Assembly (NCBI GenBank): GCA_040877545.1
Contig: JBBDNN010000106.1
Location: 1-64,000 of the forward strand
Direction of reading: 5' to 3'
Origin: Gracilimonas sp040877545
GTDB taxonomy: Bacteria > Bacteroidota > Rhodothermia > Balneolales > Balneolaceae
Length of the DNA stretch: 64,000 nt
Positions 63,206 through 64,000 of this stretch are shown here, in pieces; position 1 is the first letter of the stretch; every line of letters begins with the position of its first letter. Both the position numbers and the translations under genes were made by a program. The notes under the pieces are model-generated. The model was given only the letters and a program-made list of their open reading frames with translations. It did not search any database and was not told where the DNA came from.

Positions 63206-64000
63206 TCAGAAATATATCTGTAAGCTTAGTTTATTTATATCACTCAAATATTTATACCCATGATATGAGTAGCTGATTCCTAGTTTCAAATTTCTGTTCA
63301 GCCTGTAGTCAAATCCAAGGCCGGCATTAAATTTTTCCGTTTTGTCTTCTTGTCCTAAATATGGCAGTCCGCCTCTTAATAAAATTTGATTATTAAGCAA
63401 TGCAATCTCAGTACCCACACTGACACTTTGCACATTGTTAGAGGGAGCATTTCCGTCAACAGCCAAAGTTGCTCGTAACTGTTCTGTATTTATTAGATTC
63501 CATGCGAAACCAACCCTCAGCATAAGCGGGATATTAAAAGCATCGGTAGCTCTTTTGGCATCGGGCTCATAATTTCCTTCTCCATCAGGGTCGGGGTCAG
63601 AAGGGATAATCAAATCGTCTCCGTCCATCTGCATTTTTGAACCGGCGTTAGTTACACTTACCCCAAATTTAATATCATCAAAAGGTGTGGTATAAATAGT
63701 TCCTATGTCGAAAGCAAAAGTGGAAGCTGCGCTATTAAAAATTCGCTCGTATACAAGCTTAACAGTACCACCTATGGTGAAATCAGGAATTAAATATTGA
63801 GCATAAGAAGCTCCCATCGAAAGTGAATAAGCATTAAATGTACGGCCTGTTTTACCCTCAGCTTCTACGGTTGTCTCTTCAAATTCACCCATTGACAATG
63901 CTACTACATGTATACCAGCTACACCTTTAGAAGTAGGTATTGCTATTCCCAGAAAGGAGTGGTTAAGATCCATGTACCAGTCAGTATATTCCAACATCAC
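63206..64000 (-). CDS. PorV/PorQ-type outer-membrane protein, 5' end outside window
   Basis: At least 264 residues; the frame is open to the window edge and the gene surely starts beyond it. The sequence shows alternating beta strands and blocks typical of PorV/PorQ family proteins (SLSMGASYAQYLIPDFTIGGTVKLVYERIF, FGVSVTNAGSKMQ, LRGGLPYLGQEDKTEKFNAGLGFDYRLNRNLKLGISYSYHGY). It ends LSLQIYF with a terminal Phe, as outer-membrane barrels do. In T9SS organisms, relatives help attach or receive secreted cargo; located 39 bases before the T9SS-exported binding protein, a dedicated partner role is possible but inferred. Confidence 0.8.
   Translation of the reverse strand: MMLEYTDWYMDLNHSFLGIAIPTSKGVAGIHVVALSMGEFEETTVEAEGKTGRTFNAYSLSMGASYAQYLIPDFTIGGTVKLVYERIFNSAASTFAFDIGTIYTTPFDDIKFGVSVTNAGSKMQMDGDDLIIPSDPDPDGEGNYEPDAKRATDAFNIPLMLRVGFAWNLINTEQLRATLAVDGNAPSNNVQSVSVGTEIALLNNQILLRGGLPYLGQEDKTEKFNAGLGFDYRLNRNLKLGISYSYHGYKYLSDINKLSLQIYF

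Noticed and set aside
1..64000. tRNA, rRNA, CRISPR arrays, prophage
   Set aside because: No cloverleaf-like sequence, rRNA stretch, regularly spaced repeat array or phage structural gene was seen on either strand.

Overview
The window reads as chromosomal DNA of a marine or halophilic bacterium of the Balneolota/Rhodothermota-Bacteroidota group (Balneola/Gracilimonas-like). The evidence is moderately low G+C, type IX secretion (T9SS) C-terminal sorting domains ending in 'MTLIK' on two large secreted proteins, PorV/PorQ-type and DUF6588-type outer-membrane proteins, a bacillithiol deacetylase (BshB1), and the rnc-fabF-acpP-fabG-fabD-fabH-plsX-rpmF-DUF177 order. The genus is inferred; there is no rRNA or tRNA gene to anchor it.

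Layout. 0-2.1 kb: a tandem duplication of a small lipoprotein gene with its flanks. 2.1-8.9 kb: a minus-strand fatty-acid/phospholipid cluster with ribosomal protein L32. 8.9-11.8 kb: deoxynucleoside kinase, glucose-6-phosphate isomerase and phosphofructokinase. 11.9-16.1 kb (plus): polyprenyl diphosphate synthase, LpxH and a class A penicillin-binding protein. 16.2-18.0 kb (minus): ATP synthase beta and a short epsilon. 18.0-18.5 kb: a gene-free stretch with a nested inverted-repeat element. 18.5-32.3 kb (plus): RsmB, ValRS, a UvrD/PcrA helicase, an outer-membrane protein, Lon, a DJ-1/PfpI protein, RsgA and a DUF6588 protein. 32.4-39.5 kb (minus): a MacAB-TolC-like ABC export operon with two FtsX-type permeases, with three small YqjD/YqjE-like membrane-protein genes lying between the permeases and TolC. 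39.7-43.7 kb (plus): BshB1, an intact GH97 lipoprotein, a frameshifted GH16 glucanase, a signal-peptide stub of a further gene and an IS3-family transposase remnant. 43.7-48.0 kb (minus): Rho, FolC, a class IV aminotransferase (PabC-like) and a thioredoxin-fold protein without its CXXC.

48.0-64.0 kb (minus) is an alpha-glucan utilisation region. In transcription order it holds a PorV/PorQ-type outer-membrane protein (cut by the window edge), a 1048-residue T9SS protein with four starch-binding-like modules, a LacI-family regulator, a T9SS-exported GH13 enzyme, two GH13 lipoproteins separated by only 10 bases, a GPH/SLC45-like sugar transporter, a PIN-domain toxin-antitoxin pair, and a fourth GH13 lipoprotein starting 3 bases after the toxin stop. 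The likely working model is that T9SS places a binding protein and an amylase on the cell surface, lipoprotein GH13 enzymes shorten the oligosaccharides, the permease imports the products and LacI senses an intracellular sugar. No SusC/SusD pair is visible in the window. This region and the decaying GH97/GH16 segment are the most interesting parts; most other genes are housekeeping.
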